Below, piece after piece: positions 51,840-63,274 of a DNA stretch of 64,000 nt; positions within the stretch are counted from its first letter, which is position 1; each line of letters starts with the position of its first letter. Where the stretch lies: NCBI GenBank assembly GCA_030686995.1, contig CM060687.1, forward strand, positions 167,882,090 through 167,946,089, written 5' to 3'. Below the pieces are notes generated by a model. The model was not told the origin of the DNA. It did not search any database and was given only the letters and a program-made list of their open reading frames with translations. This DNA comes from Artemisia argyi (taxonomy: Eukaryota; Streptophyta; Magnoliopsida; Asterales; Asteraceae). The position numbers and the translations under genes were made by a program.

Positions 51840-53629
51840 GGTTGATATTGCTCAACCTATTGATTAGCTTATTGATAAATTAGCATGTGTGTGTTTAGAA
51901 TATAATAAGATCCATACAAAAGAATTTTTACCATTGGAAGGATATGTTGAAGAATGACTTGAAAATCTCAAGTCATGTTTGCATTGGGGATTCTCTAAGC
52001 TATTGATTAACCTATTGGCAATTTAACAGTTTGGCATGTGGAATGTGAGCATGGATGATAGGTTGACATTATATTGAAAATGTTTTTTGCATTTGAGGAA
52101 TTTGTTAACAAATGGGTTGAGATTTTTTGGCACATAATGCATTAGAGATGCTTTAATCTATCAAATCAAACCACACTCTCTCATTGCCTGAAATCATCGA
52201 GTTTATGTCATTGCACAATCATAGCAACATCTTGGTTCAACATGTACATACAAAAATTATATTCATAAACAACTTATATTTACCTTGGTTAATCCTATAT
52301 GAAATGACATTTGCTAGGTTGTTGGACTTTGTAGAAAAAAAATTTCATATTGGATTAAACATGTTTTTGTGTTTTGTTATAAGTTACTTCTTGTGTTGGT
52401 TACACGTCAGTTTATTAAATATTGTACCTTTTTATAAGTATTTATGATTTATCAAAAACTTATACTACATTCCATTAGTGTTTTGTGCTATATCTCTACT
52501 TAGAGAAACCTCTTTTCTTAAAACTTACGTAGTAATAAAAAATAAGTAAAGTTCAATTACTAATACACCCTTAATTAAAAATGAACAATGTACACCATTA
52601 AATTAACAAATTAAATATTTTTTAATCTTTAATCTTGTATCATTTTTTATTTCTCGCAATTACTACAAATTGAGCCCATATATATTCCATACATGATCAT
52701 ACTACATAACACCTTATCAAGTCAATTTCACCTTTTTTCTATAATGCTCATCTCAAAACCTCGACGACATTTCCTTATACCATCTACCTCAAATGTTGTT
52801 GTTCAAGTATATTGTCAGTTGTAACCACAAGGTCAATTGCATCATTTTGTGTTTACTCGTATGTCACTTCTAATCTTTGTAATAATATGATATTGATTCT
52901 AAATCATTTTTAAGCTTGTGATAGAATGATGCAAAAATCATTAACAAAAAGCACTGATCTTGTATTTATTATACCATAGGTCGATATCTAAGAGACATCT
53001 AATAACTAATAAATACTAACCAAATATAAAAACCTTAAAAAGAATTGATATTATATTTTGTTGTCCATGTCGTGTTACCCAAAAAACAATTATAAATCAT
53101 AAAATGAAGTACTCGTGAATTCCAACAAAAATCCGTTTACGTTTTTACGACTATGACCAAAAGCTCGATTCAAGAATTTTTTCGACCATGAAAACGTTGC
53201 CATAAATATTAGTTTGCAATATTGCGAAAGTCGGCTATGTAGTATTCCGTTCCTAATTATAAATATCAAACTCTCATCGTAGTGTTTGAAATTGAAATGT
53301 GTTTATCTGTAATTCAAGATAATAAATAGGCTAAGACCATTCAAAACACCAGGGGGTACGATTCACAATATAATCACCATCAGAGTTGTTAAAAACATAA
53401 TATGAGCATTTTTTTAATTGAAATTAAGTATAACATGTTACAAACCATGCTCCATTCACTAAGCTATCACTAGCTTGATGAATAAAGACCATGCTCATAT
53501 ACCTATGAGTCGACGAGTTGTTTACCGAGTTAAGCTTTACCATTTGGTCCGTTTGACAACCTAAACAAACAACAAGAAAAAAAAACATGTTATCATATTC
53601 CAAGATACATGGCCATTTTCTAATATTGT
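51840..53629. other. AT-rich intergenic sequence
   Basis: No supported gene. Around 51855-52170 there are two loosely similar stretches (AACCTATTGATTAGC, AGCTATTGATTAACC) and a GCATTAGAGATGC end that look like a decayed small DNA element, but no duplication was found. The 87-codon frame at 52184-52447 is hydrophobic and has no recognisable domain. Confidence 0.45.
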
Positions 53630-53971
53630 TTATTCAAGCGGTATTAAGTACTCGTCTTGATCTTCAATGCTCCATTGTATTCTCGTGCCATGGTTTCGTA
53701 CTAATCTTGGGTAATGATAATCATTGCAGGACTCCATCCTTCCTCTATAAGTAACCCGATCAAAGCTCCTACCGTCACGTGTTTTCCTTGTAGGCACACT
53801 AGTGTGCCTAATTTTGCATGATCCGTGAGCCGATTTCAAAGACGACCTTTTCTTAACCTCATTAGAACATGACCCACAACGAGTTTGATATTGGCTCACA
53901 CGAAGCACTAATAGTTCATTCTCTAGATATGCGTTTGGAATGCCTAGGCATTTCAAACAAACTAGACTCAT
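53630..53971 (-). CDS. small plant protein of unknown function, candidate host gene
   Basis: An intact single-exon frame of 113 codons starts MSLVCLKCLGIPNAYLENEL and ends in an Arg/Ile-rich tail with acidic end (PRLVRNHGTRIQWSIEDQDE). It has a CLKC pair near the N-terminus and a basic, serine-rich centre (KKRSSLKSAHGSCK). The stop codon is TAA and an AATAAA-like signal (GAATAAAC) follows at once. A TATA-like sequence lies only 15-30 bases upstream of the ATG, so the transcript start, or the ATG, may differ. The shape (short, Cys-rich start, PRLVR near the end) resembles small uncharacterised plant protein families, but I cannot name it. No retroelement domain is present, unlike nearly all other ORFs here. 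Confidence 0.5.
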   Translation of the reverse strand: MSLVCLKCLGIPNAYLENELLVLRVSQYQTRCGSCSNEVKKRSSLKSAHGSCKIRHTSVPTRKTRDGRSFDRVTYRGRMESCNDYHYPRLVRNHGTRIQWSIEDQDEYLIPLE

Positions 53972-53979
53972 GTTGTTGA

Positions 53980-53998
53980 AAATGAGGTATATATAATA
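53980..53998 (-). promoter_or_regulatory. TATA-like box upstream of the small ORF
   Basis: On the minus strand TATTATATATACC precedes the ATG at 53971 by about 15 bases. That is closer than a usual leader allows. Confidence 0.35.
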
Positions 53999-54439
53999 GG
54001 AATTCTACATACAAAGGTGAGATTTACACAAAATGTGTTGTATTATGCTGGTTATATCCTAAGTATATAGTTAAAGGTTAAGGGGTAAGAGGGAGATGTG
54101 CAACTATGAAAGGATGGAGTCCTAACGTTGCAAAAATTTCACCAATATGTTTTTAGAAAACAAAGTCATTCTTTTATTATGTAAAATTTTTAAAACCTTA
54201 AAGTATGGAAAACCACACAATCTTTAGAGGCTACAAGAAGTTCTATTTATGTATGTTAATAGTTGACACGGTCAAAGTGTGTCTTGATTATTTACCATTA
54301 TTTACTCATGGCACATATTTATTTTGTATGTTATTAATTGTGAATGATAACTTATAAAAAAATTTTCTTTTCCACCAAAGTAAAAAAATAAATAAAAAAT
54401 AATATGCACATTAGACATAATAACAGTGTGTTCTCAAGA
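53999..54439. other. AT-rich upstream region of the small ORF
   Basis: Nothing recognised beyond AT-rich sequence. It may hold promoter elements of the small minus-strand ORF. Confidence 0.4.
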
Positions 54440-54860
54440 TTGAATTGTTGAAAGAAAGGGAAGTAAATGAAGGATCAAAAAAAAAAAAAAAAAATCATGT
54501 TCTTTAGTTTTTTGAAGTAAGTAAAAGGAATGGAAGTACATGAAAGGGACATATGCTCTTTGTTTTTTTAAGTAAAACTTTACGCTCATATTTGGGCTGC
54601 AAGTGAAGAAAAGAGTGACACAAATTGTTTGTGACAAAAGTGCCCCTCAACAATTATACTTATTGTGTGTGTACAAGGGTATTATAGTAAATGTAAACTC
54701 AATAATATAAAAAGTGAGTGACATGTTATAACATATTACCTTTCACTTTGTCTTTCACTCAAAACTTAAGAACACAATTATTTTCACTATATTTACTTCC
54801 TCTTACATCATTTTCTTTACTTTGATTTCTTTACTTTACCTTTCATTCTAAAAAAATACT
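54440..54860. mobile_element. probable MITE with degenerate inverted ends
   Basis: The left end is rich in GAAAGGGAAGTAAATGAAGG and AAGTAAGTAAAAGGAATGG. The right end has the complementary style (TTTACTTCCTCTTACATC, TTTCTTTACTTTACCTTTC). An A run (54476-54496) lies inside. No target-site duplication was found. It is possible that this is only AG/CT-rich sequence. Confidence 0.35.
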
Positions 54861-55409
54861 TGAGAAAAGTTTATCATATGCTTATGTTAGTCATCACTTT
54901 TAACTCACAACTACTTATGTAACACCCCCAAAATTTGATACAGCGGAAGACTCAACAAGCTTTCGGGGTGCTACGGGGATTGGTATCCATTCAAAGTCAT
55001 GAAAGAACGAGATAAAGTAAACATAAGAAAAACACAACCAAAACGGGTTTTAGAGTTTACATTTATCCCAACAATTATCCAAAGTAAGGCCCAAAAGAAA
55101 TAAACATAGGTCCACAATAGTTTATCAGAGTTTTAGAAAATAGATCCATAACCGGGTGCCATTGCCAAGCCTCCAATCCAAGCATCCAAAGGGCATCACT
55201 TAATTACCTGAGAAAACGTGCTAAAAGTCAGCTTTCGCTGATGAGATCATATGTTTAAATTCATAATTCAATATAGTGGACATATACGCAAAACGCTTGC
55301 TAGCTAGACTAGGCCTCAAACATCCAACCAAATAATCCAATCAAAATAATCCAACCAAATCAAATCAACCCTATAGGTGCACACTATAGCTCAAATCAAT
55401 CCAATCAAT

Positions 55410-55627
55410 AGCTTACCTAGCTCAAGTCTAGGCCTTGCTCTATAACCCATCCAATAGCTTACCTAGTTCGGGACTAGGCCTCGCTCAACAACCAATCATT
55501 AGCTTACCTAGCTCATGTCTAGGCCTCGCTCAACAACCAAATCAATAGCTTACCTAGTTCGGGACTAGGCCTCGCTCTATAACCAAATCAATAGCTTACC
55601 TAGTTCGGGACTAGGCCTCGCTCAATC
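55410..55627 (-). repeat. 46-bp tandem repeat, five copies, in the solo LTR
   Basis: Units start AGCTTACCTAG at 55410, 55456, 55501, 55547 and 55593. The same unit occurs three times in each LTR of the Tekay element (31130-31265 and 42745-42880), so copy number varies within the family. Confidence 0.85.
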
Positions 55628-56707
55628 CTACCTAGTTCTATAAGCATAGCAAGTTTTAAATAAACAAAGCGATAATAGTCCACATAAAACATTTGCACGT
55701 TTCTCACCCCAAGTATTGAAAACAAAGTTCAAGAGTAAAAGTGGGGCTATGACTCACCTCAAGTCCAGCAATTCCTCAAAAGAAACCGATATATGAAAGA
55801 CGTAAGCAACTCAAGTAACTCACGTAACGGCAACTACAGACTCGGCACTTCCTAACAATATCAAACCCGTTCAGAATCATTTCCTCAAAAATCAAATATT
55901 CTCAATCCCGAACGTATTCCATTTAACTTTCCAAAAATATCCATTTCTCGAATTATCTTCATATTAATTTGAAGTTCGACGTTTGGTATCCATATGGGTG
56001 GAGGGTCGACACAACTCAAACCAAGAAGCCACAACGAAAGAAATAACAAACCATCTATAGGTCTAATATTAGCCCAATATATTATTTAAATAAATCATCG
56101 AAGTTTATCAAATCCGTCGATTTGGTAATCCCCCATATTTATTTACGTAATATATCGTTCCAAGATTATACCCAACCTAAATCACATAGCACAAAGAATA
56201 CTATATGGTAAATATCGTAGTTCAATAAATTCCCTATATATATCGTCAAATTGGCCAAATTCGTCAATTTAGCCAACTCCACGAGATATATAGTAAATTT
56301 ATTATCCTAATACACGTACCACAACCTATGGGCGTCGTGGGATACGATGCCCATTAATATACTCATTTTATATAGCTAAATAACTCGATTTAACCCGTCG
56401 ATTAAATAAGTTACGTAGTTATAGAAAATGTTTATATTAATCGTCATATATCCGTGACAACACAAGAGTCACATAATAAAGCCCACTTGGACTTAAGTAA
56501 CCACAACTCGTATAACTCGATAAGTTTTCTAAATTTATAAAAATCATCATGTTTTTATTTATAACTTACCCGACGTATTAGTCCACGACATTATTTATAG
56601 TTATTTATTTATAATAATACCCGACATTTATTGCACTATTCATATGGTACAATATTTATCGTTATATTATTATAACGTTTACTCGTAATCGTTTTATTAT
56701 TAATATA

Positions 56708-56850
<143 letters not shown>

Positions 56851-58454
56851 GTTTATCACGTCAATATACATATATAAACGATTATATTATTAATAATATT
56901 ATTACGAGTGTTATTTTTAATGTTTGATTTTAAATATTTATCGAGTCATAAGAATTTGGTCACATGTCCGAGTCATTACTCTCGGCTCATAGTCCAAGTC
57001 CACAAATAATGACCAAGTCAAAATAAATAAATCAACTCCGTCCAAATCAATCCCAAATCCACGTGCTACAACAATAGGGTCCGACTACGGCACCTGACTA
57101 ACCTATCTCCGTCAATCTAGTTTGACCGTCTCACAATCGGTCCCCACATTTACCATTCGACAACAACTCCTCAATCATCATAATATATCCATTGTCGAGA
57201 CCACAATGGTCTCGACCCAACCAAACTATTCGACCAAATAAAAATATCACCACAATAATAAAAACACCAACATGAACCACAATAGGAAACATCAAGTTAC
57301 ACAAATTTCCGGGTTGGTTTACCAAGCCAAAACCCGAACCAAATGACCCACTTGGGTCTCGGCACAACAAGGAGTCACAAGACTCGACACCAAGGCCGCT
57401 TGGGTCACGACCCAAGCTCACTTGGAGCATACCAAGGCTGTCCCAAATGGACCCTCAGGGTCGCGGCATACAAGAACAACCACAACATTAAAAAGTCATC
57501 AAATCCAAGCCAAAACCATACTCCAATAATCCAAACCCTCGCTAACGTGAACCCGAGGTCAAAACCATCAAAACATAAGCCATAAGGCTCGAACCAAAAC
57601 CAAGCCATGAGCTACGGCTCATGGTTCACTCGACCTCCACATGAAATCCACCAAAACCCGGATACCAAACAAATTTTTATTATCAAAACTTCATTTCCCA
57701 TCATTATTTTACAAAACCCATTCAAGAAAACTAGTGTACCCACGATTTTGGGTACCAAATCGAGACAAACGAGTTGAAACTCGTGTCACTCACCTTCAAA
57801 AATACTCCAAAACTATGTTTCTTCAAAAACCCAACAAGAAAAAGATGAAAAGGATGGTGTTTAGGGGCGGTGGTGATGATTTCGAGATGTTAGAGTGGTC
57901 CAAATCGCGCGTGAGTTGTACCAAAAGATAGATCGTGAAGAGATGGTTAAGATGGTGGTGTTATTTTTGTTGTAGGAGTGGCGGTGGTGGCTGTGGTGAT
58001 AGTTTAAGGTGGCGGTGGTGGTGAGTAAAGAAAAGAGAGAGAGAGAGTTAATGTAGGTGAAGGTGTTGGTGTGTTGTGTTGTTACCAGATCCTCAAGGAC
58101 GATTGAAATTTACTCTTATTAAAAAAAAGAAAGCTTTTTAATAATAATAGTGAAAGGTGTAGTGGGTTAAGTAGCCCGGTGTAAATACACGGACCAAACC
58201 TGAAACCTTAAATAACCAAATCAACCTTCTCAAACTGAACTCGTTCCAAAATAAACAAAACCTCGCGATACGTTCCAAAAATAATAATATCCGAACCAAT
58301 ATTTAAAATAAATAAAATTGTTAGGTTATCCTAGTACCGGAGTCAATGTAGTGCCAAAATAATGATCTCAAAATCAATCATCACGAATGAACCAAACCAA
58401 TCCATAAATAAATAATCAAATCCCATAAATAACGTACAATTAAAATCACATTCC

Positions 58455-58583
58455 TGTTAGAGTATTAGTTAATTAGGCCTGTATGTTTTATTAATATTGG
58501 GCCTAACCTATTTACCCTATTGTATTATCTATATATACGGGCATTGTAATCTTTTGAGGATACGGGAATAATATAATTCTACA
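58455..58583 (+). repeat. 5' LTR of the young copia element
   Basis: 129 bp from TGTTAGAGTATTAG to ATATAATTCTACA. TATATATACGGG (about 58532) is a likely TATA box for the short promoter. Confidence 0.9.
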
Positions 58584-58593
58584 TGGTATCAGA
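58584..58593 (+). other. primer binding site of the young copia element
   Basis: TGGTATCAGA directly abuts the LTR end and is complementary to initiator tRNA-Met. An A run (58654-58676) lies in the leader before the ATG. Confidence 0.75.
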
Positions 58594-58765
58594 ATACCAG
58601 GAATTATCCCTAAAACCCTAAACCTTTTCTGCCGTCAATCGCTTTCTTCAACCAAAAAAAAAAAAAAAAAAAAAAAACAGTTGCAATACAACACTCAAAA
58701 CCATTAATATATCATAGGCCTACTGTTATTATATTATTGCAGTCCTCCATCCTCAACCTTGAAAC

Positions 58766-61700
58766 ATGGTTACTGAAACAAATTCACCACCCACACCACC
58801 TAAATATGCGAAGGTTTTTACACTCCATAACTTTAAAAACCTTATGCCGCTCAAGTTAGATGCTGATAAACTAAATTACTCGAATTGGAGTGATCTTTTC
58901 ACTATCCAAATTCGTGGATGTCAAGCACTCGAATTCATTCAACCTCCCGCATCGAGTAGCACGTCTACAGTCCCCCCACCTCCACCCACGGATGAATGGC
59001 TTACTGCGGATTCCATCATTCAATCATGGATTTTCAGTACCATATCCGATCAACTTGTTGAACGTGTCCTTAAGGCAAAGCCAAAAACTGCTCGTGATAT
59101 TTGGGAAATTTTAGAGAAGATTTTTAAAGATAACAAGCGATCCAAGATTGTGGAACTTGTAGGAGAGCTACGCACCTTGGACATTGGAGACCTCTCTGTT
59201 GACGCCTATTTTCGGAAGATTGACTCGCTTGCTACACGTCTAGACAACCTTGGTTCAAATGTTACCGAAGAAGACCTTGTCACATATGCCATTCATGGCC
59301 TTAGTGACAAGTATGATACTGTTGCACATGTCATACTTAATCGGGACCCTTTCCCGGACTTGGAAACTGTACGATCCATGGTCTCACTTGCCGAGGCTCG
59401 AATGAACCGGAAGCAACATAGTGCCTCATCTTCTCACATCTCGGCATCTTCTCCTACCGCACTTGTCTCTCAAACAGGTACATCTCGGTCCCACACTAAT
59501 ACTTCACGTACATCAGCCACCAACTCTAGTTCGGTTTGCCGTAATTTTTCTCGCGGGTCGTGTTGGTATGGTGATCGATGTAAATTTTTTCATGATATCC
59601 ATGCACGTAATAATGTTTCTGGTAACACTTCTAATTCATCTTGGACCAATAACAATTCTCGTGGGAATGGGAATACACCTCAACAGTCCACACAAAATAA
59701 TATGGGAGTTGGCCAAGTTCTTCAGGCCTACACACAGTTATTGCAGGCCCATCAGCGCCTCCTTTCACAGACCTACTCAGCCCAACATGGAAATTTAGCT
59801 CAGACCAGCGGCTCTCGTGGGTCCAGTGGGCCTCGTGGACAACGCGGGTCCAACAGTTCTGTGGGTCAGCAACTTCAGGCTCATGTGAATTCTCAGCAGG
59901 CCCAACATGGTAACGGTATTGATACTCAAGAGACTAATTTGCCACAGGCTTTTAGTACTTTGACTTTAAAGGATTTTGGAGATGCCGGGTGGAATATGGA
60001 TACAGGTGCATCTTTACATCTCAATTCAAATGCAAATAATTTAAGTTCTATTTCTAATGAACGCATTTATCCATCTGTCTTTGTTGGTGACGGTGCCTCC
60101 ATACCCGTCACTAATACTGGTCATAGCACTTTGCCAAATCCTTACCGACCTTTGCACTTAAATCATGTCCTTGTCACACCTCATATTGTTAAAAATTTAA
60201 TTGCTGTTAGAAAATTTACCCGTGATAACAAGTGCTCAATTGAATTTGATGAATTTGGTTTTTCTGTGAAGGATTATTCGACTCGTCAAATCCTTCTCCG
60301 ATGTGATAGCACTAGAGATCTTTATCCCGTCACCAAGCCTACCACCTCTCCCCAAGCTTTCATTACAAGTCAACATACGTGGCACCAACGACTAGGCCAT
60401 CCTGGAAGTGAAGTGTTACGGTCTCTTTTGTCTAGTAATAGTATTTTGTGTAATAAAACGAAGTCTCCCGTGCTTTGTCATGCTTGTCAACTTGGCAAAC
60501 ATGTGCGACTTCCATTTGTCAGTTCTCAGTCTATTGTTAACTCTCCGTTTGATATTGTGCACTCGGACTTGTGGACTTCTCCCCTACCGAGTATTAGTGG
60601 AATAAAATATTATGTTTTGTTTTTAGATCATTTTTCTCATTATGTGTGGGTTTATCCATTGCGAAACAAATCCGATACCTTCAGCAAGTTTGCTCAATTT
60701 CGTTCTTTTGTTAAAACTCAATTTAAAGTTGAAATTAAAGCATTCCAATGTGACCATGGTGGTGAGTTCGAAAACCACACGCTTCAACGTCTCTTTGACA
60801 AAAATGGCATCCATATTCGTTTCTCTTGTCCCCGAACATCCCAACAAAATGGCAAATCCGAGCGAATGATTCGCACAATCAATAACCAAATCCGCACACT
60901 ACTTTTTCAAGCACATTTACCACCTCACTTTTGGGTCGAGGCCCTTTATATGGCTACCAATCTACTCAACATATTACCATCATCCACCATAAATAATGAG
61001 ACCCCTCATGCTCGTCTTTACCATACCAAACCCAATTACACGTTCTTACGAGTTTTTGGTTGTCTTTGCTACCCACACCTCGACACATCCAACAAACTTG
61101 GACCCCGGGCTACTCCGTGCATTTTCCTTGGTTATCCATCGAATCATCGCGGTTACCGATGCCTCGACCTTGCCACAAATAAAATCATCATTTCCCGCAA
61201 CGTCACATTTGACGAAACCGTTTTTCCTTATGGCTCAGTTACACCTAACGCCGCCCCATCCTATACATTTCTTGATGATGAGCAATACGATCCTCCCATT
61301 AATCCTCCATCCATAGCCACACCTATTCGGCCCAACGAACCCACTTCACCTCTACCTATACCCACCCCTATTGGGCCCAACGACCCCACTTCACCATCAC
61401 CTTCTCCATCTGCCCATACTTCAGCACCACCTCAAAGTCACGACCAATCCCACCCAAATACCCATCCCGATACCCAAGTTTCAGCCACGTCCACCACTTC
61501 ACAAACAAACAATGCGTCGTCTCATCCCATGGTCACACGTTCTCAACTAGGTATCACAAAACCTAATCCTAAATATACTTGTCATGTTTCCACTATTTCT
61601 CCTATTCCAAAGTCTTATCCTGCAGCTTTTAATAATCCTAATTGGAAAATTGCTATGAATGATGAATATAATGCGCTCATTAAAAATGGAACTTGGATCC

Positions 61701-63151
61701 TTGTGCCTCGACCACCAGACACGAACATTGTTCGTTCTTTGTGGTTGTTCAAGCACAAGTATTTTGCAGATGGATCCCTTAGTAGATACAAGGCTCGCCT
61801 TGTTGCTAATGGGCGTAGTCAACAGATTGGTGTGGATTGTGATGAGACTTTTAGTCCGGTTGTCAAACCGGCTACCATTCGCACTGTCCTCAGTTTAGCG
61901 GCATCTCGACATTGGCCTGTTCATCAGCTTGATGTCAAGAATGCTTTTTTACATGGTCAGCTTTCGGAGACTGTTTATATGCACCAACCTCCTGGTTTTC
62001 GTGATCCACAGCGTCCGGATCATGTTTGTCTTTTGAAGAAGTCATTATATGGTCTTAAGCAGGCTCCTCGGGCATGGTTTCAGCGGTTTGCTAGTTATGC
62101 TACCAGAGTTGGTTTTACTCATAGCCGTTGTGATTCTTCACTCTTTATTCTTCGACAGGGTTTTGACAATGCATACTTACTGATTTATGTTGATGATATT
62201 ATAGTGACTGCCTCATCCACAACACTTTTGCAGCGGATTATTTCTTCTCTTCATCAAGAGTTTTCCATGACTGACCTTGGTTCTTTGAACTATTTTTTGG
62301 GTATTTCTGTTTCACGTAATGATACAGGTATGTTCTTACATCAGAGGCAATATGCCTTGGAGGTTTTGGAGCGAGCTGGTATGCTCAATTGTCATCCTTG
62401 TCGCACGCCTGTTGATACTGAGCATAAGCTTGGTGCAGATGGTGTCAGCGTTTCTGACCCAACGCTTTACAGAAGTCTTGCGGGTGCTCTTCAGTATCTT
62501 ACATTCACTCGTCCTGACCTGTCTTATGCTGTACAACAAATTTGTTTATATATGCATGATCCTCGTGAGCCTCATCTTGCGGCTCTTAAACGGATCTTAC
62601 GTTATGTTCGCGGGACACTTGATTATGGTCTTCAACTATACTCCTCCTCGTCTGGCTCTTTGGTTGGTTATACAGATGCTGATTGGGCTGGCTGCCCTAC
62701 CACACGTCGTTCTACTTCTGGATATTGTGTTTTTCTTGGCAACAACTTATTGTCTTGGTCTTCTAAACGCCAGGTCACTCTCTCTCGCTCTAGTGCAGAG
62801 GCAGAGTATCGCGGTGTTGCTAATGTTGTTGCTGAGATTGCTTGGTTACGAAATCTACTACGTGAGCTTCATTTCCCATTGAAGACTGCTACTTTGGTGT
62901 ATTGTGATAACGTTAGTGCTGTATATCTCTCGTCCAATCCCGTGCAACATCAGCGCACGAAGCATATAGAGATAGATATTCATTTTGTACGTGAACAGGT
63001 TGCTGCAGGTCATGTTCGCGTGTTGCATGTTCCTTCACGTTATCAGTTCGCGGACATCTTCACCAAAGGTCTTCCGTATGCGCTGTTTGATGACTTTCGC
63101 TCCAGTCTGAGCGTCCGCCCATCTCCCGCTCCGACTGCGGGGGGCTGTTAG
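58766..63151 (+). CDS. gag-pol: intact copia Gag-Pol polyprotein, 1461 aa, with a CCCH zinc finger in Gag
   Basis: The ORF starts at the first ATG after the leader. Residues about 30-230 are the Gag region (LDADKLNYSNWSDLFTIQI, WEILEKIF). Residues 258-276 are a CCCH finger, CRNFSRGSCWYGDRCKFFH (C-X7-C-X5-C-X3-H), where copia Gag usually has a CCHC knuckle. A Ser/Gln/Asn-rich linker follows. The protease motif DTG is at 412-414. Integrase begins with HQRLGHPGSEVL and CHACQLGKH and has its acidic core in HSDLW, CDHGGEF and KSERM. Reverse transcriptase has FKHKYFADGSLSRYKARLVA and YVDDIIVTAS (YVDD at 1141-1144). RNase H has YTDADWAGCPTTRRSTSGY, SSAEAEYR and CDNVSA. The stop TAG (63149-63151) is supplied by bases 4-6 of the 3' LTR. 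No damage is visible, so the protein may be functional. Confidence 0.9.
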   Translation: MVTETNSPPTPPKYAKVFTLHNFKNLMPLKLDADKLNYSNWSDLFTIQIRGCQALEFIQPPASSSTSTVPPPPPTDEWLTADSIIQSWIFSTISDQLVERVLKAKPKTARDIWEILEKIFKDNKRSKIVELVGELRTLDIGDLSVDAYFRKIDSLATRLDNLGSNVTEEDLVTYAIHGLSDKYDTVAHVILNRDPFPDLETVRSMVSLAEARMNRKQHSASSSHISASSPTALVSQTGTSRSHTNTSRTSATNSSSVCRNFSRGSCWYGDRCKFFHDIHARNNVSGNTSNSSWTNNNSRGNGNTPQQSTQNNMGVGQVLQAYTQLLQAHQRLLSQTYSAQHGNLAQTSGSRGSSGPRGQRGSNSSVGQQLQAHVNSQQAQHGNGIDTQETNLPQAFSTLTLKDFGDAGWNMDTGASLHLNSNANNLSSISNERIYPSVFVGDGASIPVTNTGHSTLPNPYRPLHLNHVLVTPHIVKNLIAVRKFTRDNKCSIEFDEFGFSVKDYSTRQILLRCDSTRDLYPVTKPTTSPQAFITSQHTWHQRLGHPGSEVLRSLLSSNSILCNKTKSPVLCHACQLGKHVRLPFVSSQSIVNSPFDIVHSDLWTSPLPSISGIKYYVLFLDHFSHYVWVYPLRNKSDTFSKFAQFRSFVKTQFKVEIKAFQCDHGGEFENHTLQRLFDKNGIHIRFSCPRTSQQNGKSERMIRTINNQIRTLLFQAHLPPHFWVEALYMATNLLNILPSSTINNETPHARLYHTKPNYTFLRVFGCLCYPHLDTSNKLGPRATPCIFLGYPSNHRGYRCLDLATNKIIISRNVTFDETVFPYGSVTPNAAPSYTFLDDEQYDPPINPPSIATPIRPNEPTSPLPIPTPIGPNDPTSPSPSPSAHTSAPPQSHDQSHPNTHPDTQVSATSTTSQTNNASSHPMVTRSQLGITKPNPKYTCHVSTISPIPKSYPAAFNNPNWKIAMNDEYNALIKNGTWILVPRPPDTNIVRSLWLFKHKYFADGSLSRYKARLVANGRSQQIGVDCDETFSPVVKPATIRTVLSLAASRHWPVHQLDVKNAFLHGQLSETVYMHQPPGFRDPQRPDHVCLLKKSLYGLKQAPRAWFQRFASYATRVGFTHSRCDSSLFILRQGFDNAYLLIYVDDIIVTASSTTLLQRIISSLHQEFSMTDLGSLNYFLGISVSRNDTGMFLHQRQYALEVLERAGMLNCHPCRTPVDTEHKLGADGVSVSDPTLYRSLAGALQYLTFTRPDLSYAVQQICLYMHDPREPHLAALKRILRYVRGTLDYGLQLYSSSSGSLVGYTDADWAGCPTTRRSTSGYCVFLGNNLLSWSSKRQVTLSRSSAEAEYRGVANVVAEIAWLRNLLRELHFPLKTATLVYCDNVSAVYLSSNPVQHQRTKHIEIDIHFVREQVAAGHVRVLHVPSRYQFADIFTKGLPYALFDDFRSSLSVRPSPAPTAGGC
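63138..63145 (+). other. polypurine tract, G-rich and inside the coding sequence
   Basis: GCGGGGGGC lies directly before the 3' LTR and encodes the last residues of the polyprotein. It is richer in G, and has more pyrimidine, than the usual tract. Confidence 0.5.
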
Positions 63152-63274
63152 AGTATTAGTTAATTAGGCCTGTATGTTTTATTAATATTGGGCCTAACCT
63201 ATTTACCCTATTGTATTATCTATATATACGGGCATTGTAATCTTTTGAGGATACGGGAATAATATAATTCTACA
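63146..63274 (+). repeat. 3' LTR of the young copia element
   Basis: 129 bp, no difference from 58455-58583 found by eye. It contains the polyprotein stop codon. Confidence 0.9.

Larger units (their letters stand above)
58455..63274 (+). mobile_element. young, apparently complete Ty1/copia element, 4820 bp
   Basis: LTRs of 129 bp (58455-58583 and 63146-63274) look identical. The duplication ATTCC is perfect (58450-58454 and 63275-63279). The primer binding site TGGTATCAGA (58584-58593) follows the LTR at once. A single gag-pol ORF fills the interior, with no stop or shift. The short LTR and the motifs suggest the Ale/Retrofit group, a tentative call. All parts needed for transposition seem present. 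Confidence 0.9.

Noticed and set aside
58890..62882. Other-frame ORFs such as 59421-59798 and 62319-62882
   Set aside because: They are shadows of the intact copia polyprotein in other frames.
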